Positions 10,696 to 21,500 of a stretch of DNA of 64,000 nt are shown piece by piece. Numbering within the stretch: position 1 is the first letter of the stretch; every line of letters starts with the position of its first letter. The position numbers and the translations under genes are program-made. The notes under the pieces are model-generated. The model did not search any database. It was given only the letters and a program-made list of their open reading frames with translations, and was not told where the DNA came from. This stretch comes from Pseudocercospora fijiensis CIRAD86 (lineage: Eukaryota; Ascomycota; Dothideomycetes; Mycosphaerellales; Mycosphaerellaceae): NCBI RefSeq assembly GCF_000340215.1, contig NW_006921532.1, positions 7,933,735 through 7,997,734 on the forward strand, written 5' to 3'.

Positions 10696-12214
10696 ATGCA
10701 GCTCGCCAAGATCACCATCGCTATTGTAGCCACGGCCGGCTGTGTGCAGGCTCTTACACCGCCCACGCAGGAGAATCCGACTCTTCAATGGCTTGCCCAG
10801 CTTCCACCCTCGAAGTTTCCGAGTGGCTCCGTTTCCATCAGCCAGGGCCCAGGTGGCAATGGCGTCAGTGTTCAAGCAAACTTTTCTGCCTTGCCGGCAG
10901 AGGGAGGACCATTCCGTGCGTCAACGACAGTGCGCCGCGAAGTTGGCAGAATGAGGCTGACACGGACATAGTCTATCATATTCATCAGAAGCCAGTTGGG
11001 CCAGATGGGAATTGCACTGCTGCTGGAGGCCACTTGGCACCCCATTCAAGCCAATACCCTTGCCAAGATCCTAATCATCCGGAAGATTGTGAGGCTGGCG
11101 ACCTGTCAGGCAAGCACGGCAAGATCAACGGCACAACCTTTTCTGCGACGTCAGTGTTCATTTGAGACGTGGGTCGAAGCGCGCTGACAGCCCTCAAAGT
11201 TACGTCGAAGACTTTGTCTCAAATCGAAATGAGGCCGGCTGTCTGCAATGCATGACAGATCGCAGCATCGTTGTGCACTTCGCCAATCAGACGGCCATCA
11301 CATGCGCCAATCTTACACTGAAAGGTACGCAAACTTCCTCTTTTCCAGGCTCCGGTGCTTCATCACAAGGCTCTGGCAACGGATCTGGTTCAGGCGCTTC
11401 TTCGTCTGCCGGATCTGGTGCCCACAGCAAATCTGACACCATAAGCTCTGGGGCAACTATCCGTGCTGGCTCTGGCTCTGTCAGCCTCACAAGCACGCCT
11501 GGAGTTGTATCTGGCTTCACCCCCGGCGTCAATGGGTGGCCTCTGGGTCAATCCGCGGCAGGATTAAGCCATTCTGCTGAAGGCGGGCAACAGACAGTCT
11601 TCCAGACGGTCGTTTCTGTTGCTAGCGTGACAGCGTCAAGTTCTTCTCCAGCAGCTGGCTCACTTTCTGCTGCAGGAACAGATGGCCCTCCAGCTTCATC
11701 TAATGCTGGCGGACAGACAGTCACCATCACGAACAACATCCCGGCCGCTCAAAACCCGCCATCAACAGTAACAGTAACGGCCCTCGGCAACGGAGGAAGC
11801 GGGCCAAGTGCTGGTGGTAACGCAAGTACCGTGACCATCACAGCTCCAAGACCACAGAGCCTAACAACAACGGCTCTCGGCAACGGAGGAAGCGGGCCAA
11901 GTGCTGGTGGTAACGCAAGTACCGTGACCATCACAGCTCCAGGACCACAGAGCCTAACAACAACGGCTCTCGGCAACGGAGGAAGCGGGCCAAGTGCTGG
12001 TGGTAACGCAAGTACCGTAACCATCACAGCTCCAGGACCACAGAGCCTAGCAACAACGGCTCTCGGCAACGGAGGAAGCGGGCCAAGTTCTGCTGGCAAC
12101 GCAAGTACCGTGGCCATCACAGCTCCAGGACAACAGAGCCCATCTCGCTCATCTACCCAGAGCCAATCTGGACAGCCTGTGGGCGTGGCGATCACTCTTA
12201 CCACGACAGTCTAG
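10696..12214 (+). CDS. Extracellular Cu-only superoxide dismutase with Ser/Thr-rich stalk (truncated by in-frame TAG)
   Basis: Exons 10696-10915, 10972-11149 and 11191-12214; introns of 56 nt (GTGCGT...CATAG) and 41 nt (GTCAGT...GACAG). Signal peptide about residues 1-19 (MQLAKITIAIVATAGCVQA). The SOD domain is recognised by GGPFLYHIHQKPV across the first junction (copper His-x-His), GGHLAP, CEAGDLSGKHGK and RSIVVHFANQTAITCANL in different exons. It resembles fungal Cu-only, zinc-less SODs such as Candida Sod4/5/6, which sit on the cell surface and dismutate superoxide. A Gly/Ser/Thr stalk follows with four 31-residue repeats (93 bp each, 11,779-12,150). A TAG at 12,212-12,214 ends this frame, but the same frame continues to a GPI-like tail at 13,882. 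Confidence 0.8.
11779..12150 (+). repeat. Four tandem copies of a 93-bp coding repeat
   Basis: Near-identical units start at 11,779, 11,872, 11,965 and 12,058, each exactly 93 bp (31 codons), encoding ALGNGGSGPSAGGNASTVTI plus a short TAPxPQSLTTT part. The frame is preserved, as expected for an expanding stalk of a surface protein. The fourth copy is the most divergent. Confidence 0.9.
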
Positions 12215-12456
12215 GGGACTCCGTTCAGCTATGCAAATACTGTCACGGTCACCGCGATTGGCAATCAGACATCGAGCAGCTCATCTTCGGCGAACAACAC
12301 CAATTACGCCACCACGGTGTTTCTCACGGCCAATGACACTTCGGGCGGGCCAACGCTCACGCGCACGGTGACCCATCATCAGACCTCGCTTTATGGACCG
12401 ACCTTGACCGTTACAGTGCCTCCAAATGGCACTCTGCCCGTCGGTCCTACTCCGAC

Positions 12457-12816
12457 CACTTCTGTCAGCCATGTCACCACCGTCACTGTGACGGGAAATG
12501 ACACTTCGACAACGAGCCTGGGAAATCCTGTCATTACTGCGGTCCAGCAGCCAAGCACCAGCAGCCACGCGACTATCACCACTGTTGTGCCAATCATCAC
12601 CAGCGTGCCTGTTTTACAAACGGTCGCTATGGTAGCAACTTCTGTCAGCCATGTCACCACCGTAACTGTGACGGGAAATGACACTTCGACAACGAGCCTG
12701 GGAAATCCTGTCATTACTGCGGTCCAGCAGCCAAGCACCAGCAGCCACGCGACTATCACCACTGTTGTGCCAATCATCACCAGCGTGCCTGTTTTGCAAA
12801 CGGTCGCTATGGTAGC
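12457..12816 (+). repeat. 180-bp tandem duplication in the SOD stalk region
   Basis: The segment 12,457-12,636 is repeated at 12,637-12,816 with only a few differences; the unit is exactly 180 bp (60 codons). Parts of the unit (ACCACTGTTGTGCCAATCAT and the following block) reappear from about 12,928 and 13,132, giving a mosaic of longer homologous copies down to about 13,300. Confidence 0.85.
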
Positions 12817-13446
12817 AACAACTCTTCCAACTTCAACGGCTAGCGGGAGGATTACGACCGTAGTCTCTCGGTTACCTCGCAGCAGCGGCGTAATCACTAT
12901 AACCCGCTCGTCGTCTCCTAGCCACAGCACCACTGTTGTGCCAATCATCACTAGCGTGCCTGTTTTGCAAACGGTCGTTATGGTAGCAACAACTCTTCCA
13001 ACTTCAACGGCTATCGGGAGGATTACGACCGTAGTCTCTCGGTTATCTCGCAGCAGCGGCGTAATCACTAGAACCCGCTCGTCGTCTCCTAGCCACAAGA
13101 CCACTAGCCACAAGACCACTAGCCACAAGACCACTGTTGTGCCAATCATCACTAGGAGGCCTGTTTTGAAAACGGTCGTTAGAGTAGCAATAGCTCTTCC
13201 AACTTCAACGGCTAGCGGGAGGATTAAGGCCGTAGTCTCTCGGTTATCTCGCAGCAGCGGCGTAATCACTAGAACCCGCTCGTCGTCTCCTAGCGACAGC
13301 ATACTGACTATAACCCCCTCGTCGCCTCCCAGCGGCAGCATGATCACCATAGACCTCTTGTCGGACCTCTTGTCGCCTCCCAGCGGTAGCATGATCACCA
13401 TAACACCCTCCTCTGACTCCTCAAGTACATCTACTCTCTCTATTGA

Positions 13447-13809
13447 TGAGTCGCCGCCACAGACAACAGATGGCTCGCCGCCAGAGACACGAGATGACCC
13501 GCCGCCAGAGACACCAGATGACCCGACGCCAGAGATACTAGATGACTCGCCGCTAGAGATACCAGATGACCCGCCGCCAGAGATACCAGACGACTCGCCG
13601 CCAGAGATACCAGATGACCCGTCGCCAGAGACACCAGATGACCCGCCGCCAGAGATACTAGATGACCCGCCGCTAGAGATACCAGACGACTCGCCGCCAG
13701 AGATATCAGATGACCCGCCGCCAGAGACACCAGATGACCCGCCGCCAGAGACACCAGATGACCCGCCGCCGGAGATACCAGATGACCCGCCGCCAGAGAT
13801 ACCAGATGG
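13447..13809 (+). repeat. 24-bp (octapeptide) tandem repeat, Pro-Pro-Glu-x-Pro-Asp-Asp type
   Basis: About fifteen copies of a 24-bp unit such as GATGACCCGCCGCCAGAGAT encode D-D-P/S-P-P-E-I/T-P. The array is strongly acidic and Pro-rich, a wall-spanning spacer type. Copies vary by single bases only, so the array is probably length-variable between isolates. Confidence 0.88.
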
Positions 13810-13882
13810 AGACTCCTGAAGGCAACCTGTGGCTGCTGGTCTTGCCGCGGCTCTAGGTGGCATTGTTGCAATGCTCCTCTAA

Positions 13883-14289
13883 AGCCGGCATGTAGACTTT
13901 ATTGCTTGAGGTCGAAGACGAGAATGAGTCGAGGTCGTGAGAAGGCAGACCAAGTCTGTACGGAATAAGGAGTTCTGAGGGCGAACGCGGGACTTTTGGT
14001 GACTCAGACTTGTCGAGATGTAGCAGCTTCGCGGGAAACATGTCGAGCACATGGGTTTCCTCTGGTCTCGAAGGAGTTTAGACCTAGGGCTCGATACATG
14101 GCAAATTCGCATTCGTCTCGCTACCAGAACAAATGTCTTCATATCCATGCAAGAGGATAAGTATGTACACAGAGTCCTCCAAGAAGCTAATGTCACACAG
14201 GGTATATCGCGCCGACGCTATGCTCCCTTCTCGTTGCCCGTTACTCGTACCTCATGTTCTCGTACCTATACTGGAACCAAATCTCACAA
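13883..14289. other. Convergent intergenic region
   Basis: Lies between the SOD gene end and the 14-3-3-like gene end. The plus-strand frame 14,051-14,587 is antisense to the second exon of the 14-3-3-like gene and is not accepted. Nothing else seen. Confidence 0.5.
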
Positions 14290-16237
14290 TCACAACAGTC
14301 TCCATTGCTTTTGCGCTTGGGCCGAAGCAGGAACGTGCAGTCCCTTCGACACAGCGGATATGATCTGCAAAGTCCTGCGTATGGCCTCGCGTCGATCTTC
14401 TGCCACAGAAGCTGACTTGAGTTTCGGTTGTCTTGGGAGATCTCTCGTGCAAACATCATCCATTTCTATCGCGTGCCCAGGAATATCGATGCCGAATGCT
14501 TGTTGGGGTTTCGGCGATGGGGAGCGCGAAACCGGCGATGCTCGCCTCATCACAGGAGATGGCATTGTTCTATTCGAGCTGTCATGATCTACGCTTCGGG
14601 CTCGCACGTGTGGGAGGAGGTTTAGGATCTCTCGGTCTGACGTACCCTTCGGTCGGCGTGGGCTGCCGACTGTGCGAATTGCCTTCGGTTCCTCTTCCTT
14701 GTCTGCTGTTATTGCTTTGCGCAGGGCTGCCTTGCCGACTGCCTCGAGTTGCAATGTCCTCGGTGCTCCTGCCGTTGCCTTTTCGACTACTGCTTGCACT
14801 GGCCTGACTGGCATTACTTGTACTCCGCTGTCTCTGGCGCACCTGATCCTCAGCCTGTTCTACCAGTTTGCGTTTCGATGCCTTATCAGAGGCAGCTGAT
14901 GTTACGGACGATGCTCTTCGCTGGCGGCTTCGACTGCTCAAGCGAGAGACTGGCGGGCTGAGAGTCGTTCGTCCGGCATCTGTCGACTCTACTTCTGCTT
15001 CCGGTACGGTTGACAGGCGTTCAGGAGTGCGCATGAAGATGCGTGGAATGTGGCTTTGATGCGCTATGTTTGAAGCCTGGCGATACTGCTGTGGTGAGTT
15101 GCGCCGCTGTTGGGGACTCACTGCTATCGTGCGGTCGATAGGAGGTACCACACTTGATGCTGCAGGTGCTTGCCTAGGAGTACGCTGATTCGGACTTGTC
15201 GGGCTTGTGACTGCTGATGCACCTGGGCGTGGTGTGGACTCGGCGGATCCCCTCCTGACAATGCCTCCCAGCGCCTGGACGAGCGCAGAGGCATCCGCGA
15301 ATTCGTCGTCATCGAGACCTTCTTGCGAGCTGTAGACTTCTTTGATTGTGCGCCTGGCAAGTCTACGTGCCCGGTCGTGGTCTTTTGCACAATCCCAGAG
15401 GAAGGCAGAGTGCTCAAGCGAGACGGATAAGCGCAGTGCGTGTGTGGTCGACAGGAGGTTGGTCGCTAGAACTTGAGCCGTCTCAAAGTGTTCCTTGGCC
15501 ATTGGCACGAAGTTCAAAGGCGGTAATAAGAATGAAGCCGCCGATCGTGCTGCACCAATGTTGATCGGTGCCAATCCAGGTGGTCTAGACGGAGTTCTTC
15601 GAGCGCCTTCCTGCTGGGCATGAGGCAGGATTGCGGAACCTGGTGGCGGCGTCTGCCCAGTGCCCACGGCGTAGGGGTTTGTCACAAATGAGACGTCCGA
15701 CTGCATCGAGGGTACTGGATCGCGCAAAGGTGCTTTTCCAGCGCGTCTACTGCCTGCTGGCACAAGAGGCTTTGCCGTTCTGTCCGCAGGTGACCAAGAT
15801 GTTGGGTTGGCTCTCGGCGTGTTCGAGCTCTTGCTGGATGGCGGACTCCCTGTATCTGGCGACCGTGTACTGACCTGGCTGATGGGTGGATGGTTGTGAA
15901 AGAGGCAGAACACATGATATAGCGACGCCCTCAACTTGGCTGCCATGACCCTGCATTCCGCGCCTTGTTCTCCATCTTGACAGTAAGGCAGTATGTATAC
16001 TTCTGTAATCGACAAGCCTTCTCGCGCAAGCCAGATTATGTGATGATACAGCTGTAAGGATTTGGTGTCTCGGGATGCATCAAGCTTGCGTAGCTTTCGG
16101 GCTCTGTAGAGCTTTCTCGAGAGGAGAATGGATAGGCCGAGTACTTGATACAAGGACGCTGAAAGTAATACATTCGATGGCTCAGTCTGTTTGGCAAGGC
16201 GACCAAGGATCTTCTCCTCGATTTGTGATACTGCCAT
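14290..16237 (-). CDS. Divergent fungal 14-3-3-like protein
   Basis: Exons 16237-14646 and 14578-14290; 67-nt intron with a strong GTACGT donor and GACAG acceptor; product 626 residues. Unspliced, the first exon would run to a stop at 14,582 after 551 residues; splicing adds a conserved-looking 96-residue end (ASVAEDRREAIRRTLQIISA). The N-terminus (KILGRLAKQTEPSNVLLSAS, KLYRARKLRKLDASRDTKSL, AAKLRASLYHVFCLFHNHPP) and the segment at about 240-330 (HALRLSVSLEHSAFLWDCAK, RRLARRTIKEVYSSQEGLDD) correspond to the two halves of the 14-3-3 helical fold, separated by about 100 Pro/Ser-rich residues. Known 14-3-3 proteins bind phospho-Ser/Thr motifs; whether this one still does is unclear. The C-terminal half is a disordered Ser/Arg/Gln-rich tail. 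Confidence 0.8.
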
Positions 16238-17869
16238 CGACCTTGGTCAATGGGGCACAAGAGAAGGGTTTCCTCTACGGCACACCATGCAAGTTGTATC
16301 TTCCACGATTCACTATATCCAGGATCGTCGTCAATGAGACGCAGAGCACAGCGCCAATCAATCAGATGAGAAGGTCTCTGTAAGTGAATGGCAGAAACGT
16401 TAGACAGTGCGATCCAGCCTCTCAGCACAGAGCATGCCTGTTAGCCAAGTCCAGCTCAACGACCTCGACCGCTGACACCGTTCCACAGCTGGCAGGGACG
16501 GATGCCGAGCACTGCCACAAGACAGCACAGGGCCTTGTCAGGCTTCAAACAACGTGATTGTTGCGAGCGCTTGATGCGGCGGCGAATGTCGCAGGCTAGC
16601 TAGAAGACCAGACAGGGTAGGGAGCCAGTAGGCAAGCGCAATAGAGTGCCGCGGTGGAGATCGGAGGGAGGCGATGGGCCAATGGTACTATCAGCGGCCT
16701 TGACAAGACGAAAGGAGCAGTAGAAAAGAGTTGTGTAGCGTCCTCTTTGGCCGACGCCTGGACCGGCCGGGCGGTAGAAGTGCTATATCACACTGACTAC
16801 GAGCCATCAGTCGTCTTGTCCGAGGCAGAATTGACACAAGAGAGGGCATAGCACTACCTAATGTGTACGCCAGGACACACTCCGCGCCTAGCAAGATGGC
16901 AGTGTCTCATTCGTCACTCATCGATGCCGTGGGGCCAATGAAGGAAGGAAGTTGGAGTTGTTGGAGCTTGGAAGGTGCCAAAGTCGGCAACAGAGGGCCA
17001 ACGTCACCCGGCAATGTTGTTGTTGTTGTGGTGTCGTATGCCAGGAGCATCGCCAAGGTGTCTCCGACCACACTATCGTTGCAAGCTCCGCGAATATGAA
17101 TGCGCGAATGAATGAACGTCGTCGCGGTGGCGAGGAGCTGCCGCTGGAAGGATGTGATGGATCGCTGAAGACTGCCAACGCACACAAGATTCTCCTGCCC
17201 AATTTCGCCAGCGATCCCGGCGTTGTGCGCGCGCTCTAGCCCGGTCGGTCGTGGTTGTTTTGGTGGCGCCTGGCAGCAGGCTCGAGAGAGGTGAGATGTG
17301 TGCAGAATCCGACTACCACCGCCCAACGCCGAACAAGCTGTCGCCAATGCCTCACAGTGTGGGCGATGAAGTCGACCAAGAGAAGCGCCACTCGAGCAAA
17401 GGCAAAGCGGGCAAGAAAGCAGACACGACACAATAATTACCTTCTGCCGGCAGCGTGCAGCGGAGTGGACAGACCCGCCTTGCTGGTCAGAGGCCGTCGT
17501 GGCACCAATGAGGCCTGCAAGCTCATATGCACTTGCATTCTGACGTCGATGCGTGCAGGACAAACGCCGTGGCCTGTGGGTTTGCAGCAGTCGACGTTGA
17601 AGTGCCAACGCATACAGCTGGACAAGGGAAGCGCTAGCACCAAGGAGGCATCACGTATTACCGTGTGCCGTATACCATACTGTACATACCATTACCATAT
17701 ACCGGAAACCGCGTGCACCACCTCGACTGATCGGTTCGCACGAGCGCACCTTGCCGTCGCATGCCTGGCACTTCCTCCGAGCACCAGTGCTATTCTATGC
17801 TTCCACCGCGGTTGCAAAACAGGGGAAGTGTCTACCGATAAACCCGCTACGTACGTACGAGTAGATATA
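16238..17869. other. Gene-poor flank before the first repeat island
   Basis: About 1.6 kb of normal-composition DNA upstream of the 14-3-3-like gene, ending abruptly at the AT-rich island. Opposing open frames (16,907-17,608 minus; 17,255-17,872 plus) code for low-complexity, domain-free peptides and overlap each other. A short (GTT)n tract lies near 17,017-17,030. I support no gene here. Confidence 0.5.
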
Positions 17870-18374
17870 TAGAGGGTCTTATCGGATCGGGGCTAGCTAC
17901 TAAGCTACTATATCAAAGTAGATTTGAAGAAGCGATGCGTTATATACTAAGAGTAGGTAAATATAGGGAAATATCTATAGACTCGCCCTAGTATAGGTAC
18001 TACTACTAGGGTTAGTAATAGCGCTATTATCGGCCTCGCTATCTAATATAGCCCTAAGCACTTTCTCTAGAGTCTAGGTCGTAGAAGTCGTCGTCTATAA
18101 GCTAGTTATTACTAGTCCTATATTTAGTATATAGATTCTAATAGAAATAGACTAGCTTCTTAATAGGAGTATAAAATAGGTAGTTATAGTAGAGGCTTAT
18201 AGTAAAGCTATAGACTAGCTAGTTACGCTCGGCGGTACTAGTTATTAGTACTATTAATAGTACTAGTATTACTAATTCTAAGAGGTTAGAGTATATAGAT
18301 TTAATACTACTATACTACTATTATATAGACGACTAAGATAAGCTATATAGCTATATAAGTTTAAAATATAATAA

Positions 18375-18572
18375 TGTTAGGGCTAAAGAGGCTATACGTA
18401 ATTAGTATATAACTAGGCCGAGTAAAGCTAGGGTCTCGATGCCTTAGGCAGGGCTTGGCGCTTGGCGTTAGGCTAACTCTCCTGCCTTCCTCCCTCTCCT
18501 TCTAGATCCTTATCGAATACTACTTGTACCTACTACTACCCTATCTACCTGCTAATATACCCTTCTTATATA
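18375..18572 (+). repeat. 5' LTR of the Ty3/Gypsy element
   Basis: 198 bp, starts TGTTAGGGCTAAAGAGG and ends CTTCTTATATA. It aligns to the 3' copy over its whole length with about a dozen substitutions, all transitions, plus one 2-nt indel. The terminal TATATA matches TACACA in the 3' copy, so the ancestral end was the canonical CA. Confidence 0.92.
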
Positions 18573-21500
18573 GTATTCGATCTACCCTTTAAGGGTAGCA
18601 GCTAGATAGTCCTTATTTCAAGCTTTTAGCGGTATAGCTATAATAACTAATCTAACTATATTGCGCCCGAAGAACGGGACCTATACGTACTATTCCATCG
18701 AAACAACCGTACTAATTATTAAGCAAGGCCTTCTATACGGCCTACTACACTAAGTTAATCGTACTAGACTAATATCTACTAATTCCGCTATATCCGTATC
18801 TTAGGGGCTAACAATATATTATTAGTGTTACTCCCTACTATAATAGCCGGCTTATTACGAAGCAATAACAACCGTACTACCGCTAGTAGCGCTAGCAATA
18901 ACAACGCTAGTAGTACAGTTCCCGCTAAAGTACTAGCTAAAGTGCCTCCTACTAAAGAGCCTACCGGAGAGCCTGTTAAAGAAGAACCTATAATTCTAGG
19001 TAACGACCTAGAATTGCCTGTCGACGATATTCTTAATAATATTGTTAACCGTCGATATAGCTAACTAGCCTTTAGGCCCTAACTAGTAGGGAGACTCTAA
19101 GAAGCTACCTAAAACAGGCTTACTGCCCTACGTTAAGAATAATAGCTAAAGGATAACCTCCTCGAAATTCGCCGCCTTTAGGAGGCCCTAATAACTAATA
19201 CTAAGCCGACAGTAGGGCCTTCCTTACTATTAGTCCTAGTCTAGAAGAAGGATGCTAAACTTAAGGACTATACCGTGTTTAATAGCTCTAGTCGAAAGCA
19301 ATACAACGACTACATTCGTAACTGTAAGCTTAACTAACGAAATGTACTAAGGGCCCTGCTAGACGACTATTCGCTAGTCGTCTATACTATATAATATATT
19401 AATAGTAACCTAAAACGCACCTAGGACGACCACTTTAACTCCCTTACCGATTAGACCGCTGTTTAGTAGCAAACCTACAAAACTATTATACTAGACACCC
19501 TTAGAAACCCTATACTAAGGCAACAATACGCTTAGGACTAGTACCTTCGAGCTAAACAAAAGACTAATTAATCGGCTCGCTTATTTAAAGCCTATTTAAA
19601 GACCCTCGAAGATAACCTTCCGGTTAAAACCGATTCTATATAGATCTCCGAAATACGCCCTAAATTGAGATAGGAGCTTGTCCTTGAATTGGACCGCCGC
19701 CGTGTATTCGAATAGGCTAATCTTATACGAATTCAATTTATAATTGAAGTAGAAACTATAGAGCGTATAGTGTAGCTATAGCAACGGTTAGAATCTAAGA
19801 TACGACTATCTACCTATCGTAGCCGAGGAAGCAACAATTAAGGTTCGCATTAGAACAACACTAGTGCTAATAATAGAGGTAGCAATAACAACGACCGTAG
19901 GAGAAGCCGTAGCCGACGGCTATATAGAGGAGGCCGTAATAGGGGCCGTAGAAGGGGCTCGTATCCCTATAGTACTAATCGCTCGGCTAACAATAGCGGC
20001 AATAGCTATAGCAATCCCCTAACCGGACTAAAGTGCTTCAATTGTAATAGCACTAGCTATCTACTAGGCTAATGCGATAAACCTAAAGACTAGGCCCGAA
20101 TCGACCGTACTACCGCTAAGCACCGAAAGCACCTTTTAGCAGCTAACGCTACCCCTATAGGCTAACCTTCGAAAAAAGAATAAGCGCCGCACTAACTATT
20201 AGCCTTGTGCGGCGTAAGACTATTAACATTGTACTAGCTATTACACGTACCTGTCTCGTATCGGATACGTATAGAACTAACTATAAGACTAAGGTTACAC
20301 TAGATCTAGGAAATTCAGTTAGTGCCCTTATTAGCCATCGCCTAGCTAAGCAATTAGACCTTCGACAACTGCCTAGGACTAACCTGCTAACCCTTACTTA
20401 GTTTAATAACGCTCGGCACTTAACCTACGGAGCCTACTATATCTATATAGCCCTAAGAGACGACCTCGGTAATAAACGCCTACTAAACTTCACTACCTAC
20501 GCAGTAGATATAGACAGCCTCCTATCTAATATTGTTATTAGCAACCCTGTTCTTAAGTACTATACTATAGTTATAGACTTAGGTAGTTAACAATAGCGAT
20601 TTAGAATCGCTAGGAAAGAGGATATTAAACACATCGATATTAGCGAGTGTCCTAATAATATTAGGGTCCTATTTATTAGCAACCTAACTCCCGCCTCCGC
20701 TAATCTAACTACCGACCTGCTTAGTAGTAATAACGATAAACTAGTGCCCCCTAATAGTATAGATCCTAAACAGCTTAAGCGTATACTAGAACCTATTCGA
20801 GAGACCTATATTAATGTATTTAAACACCACTTAGTATCGACATTGCCTATATTTAAAGAGACGGATTATAAGATTGATATTATAGAGGGCAAAGAGGTCC
20901 CTTTTAGACCCCTCTATAACCTTAGTAAACGAGAGCTTGCTATGTTACGTAAGTACCTAGAGGAAAACCTAGCTAATAGCCGGATACGGTATAGTAACAG
21001 CCCTGCTAGTGCCCCTATCCTATTCGTACTAAAGAAGGATAGTAGCCTACGCCTCTATATCGATTATCGTAGGCTTAATGCTATTACTATTAAAGATCGC
21101 TATCCACTTCCTCTTATTAATAAGACCCTCGATCGCCTTTTTAGTGCCTACTTCTATACTATACTAGACATCAAGGATGCGTACTATCGTATCCGTATTC
21201 GTAAGGGTAACGAATAGAAAACAGCCTTCCGTACTCGCTATAGCTATTTCGAGTACTTAGTTATACTATTCGGCTTAGCTAACGCCCCCGTAACATTCTA
21301 GTCCTATATTAATCGGGCCCTTTCGGGCCTATTAGACTATCTCTATATAGTTTACCTAGATAACATCCTAGTTTATATACACTTACCTAACATTGCGGAG
21401 TACTAGGCTGTAGTCCGTAAGGTACTCGATCGCCTACGAGCCTATAGACTGTATTGCAAGCCTTCTAAATGCACCTTTGCTGCTAAGGAGGTGTCCTTCC

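Larger units (their letters stand above)
12215..13882 (+). pseudogene. 3' continuation of the SOD gene: repeat stalk and GPI-anchor tail behind premature stops
   Basis: The reading frame of the upstream exon continues after the TAG at 12,212 without shift (GTPFSYANTVTVTAIGNQT...) through Thr/Ser/Val-rich repeats and Pro/Glu/Asp octapeptide repeats to a TGA at 13,817-13,819. Beyond that it runs, still in frame, into a hydrophobic C-terminus VAAGLAAALGGIVAMLL and a TAA at 13,880-13,882, the form of a GPI-attachment signal. Both internal stops can be explained by one C-to-T change (CAG to TAG, CGA to TGA). So this was probably one GPI-anchored protein of about 1,040 residues, now broken, unless unrecognised introns skip the stops (a weak GTGGGC donor before the TAG cannot be excluded). 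Confidence 0.7.

Noticed and set aside
10254..11165. 303-codon plus-strand frame covering the SOD second exon
   Set aside because: The first two thirds read through CTG and CCCTCT microsatellites and out of frame over exon 1; only its last part is the genuine SOD exon 2, reached by splicing.
12212..12214. Programmed stop-codon readthrough of the SOD TAG
   Set aside because: The following context is GGG, not the CUA-type efficient readthrough context, and a second stop exists further on; kept only as a minor alternative.
12391..13863. 490-codon minus-strand open frame opposite the SOD stalk
   Set aside because: It is the mirror of frame-preserving repeats on the plus strand; its product is a pure repeat without domain or splice structure.
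14051..14587. 178-codon plus-strand frame
   Set aside because: Antisense to the second exon of the 14-3-3-like gene, which has the better coding signal and splice sites.
16907..17608. 233-codon minus-strand frame and the opposing 17,255-17,872 frame
   Set aside because: Low-complexity, Cys/Arg-rich products, no domain, mutually overlapping, no plausible introns.
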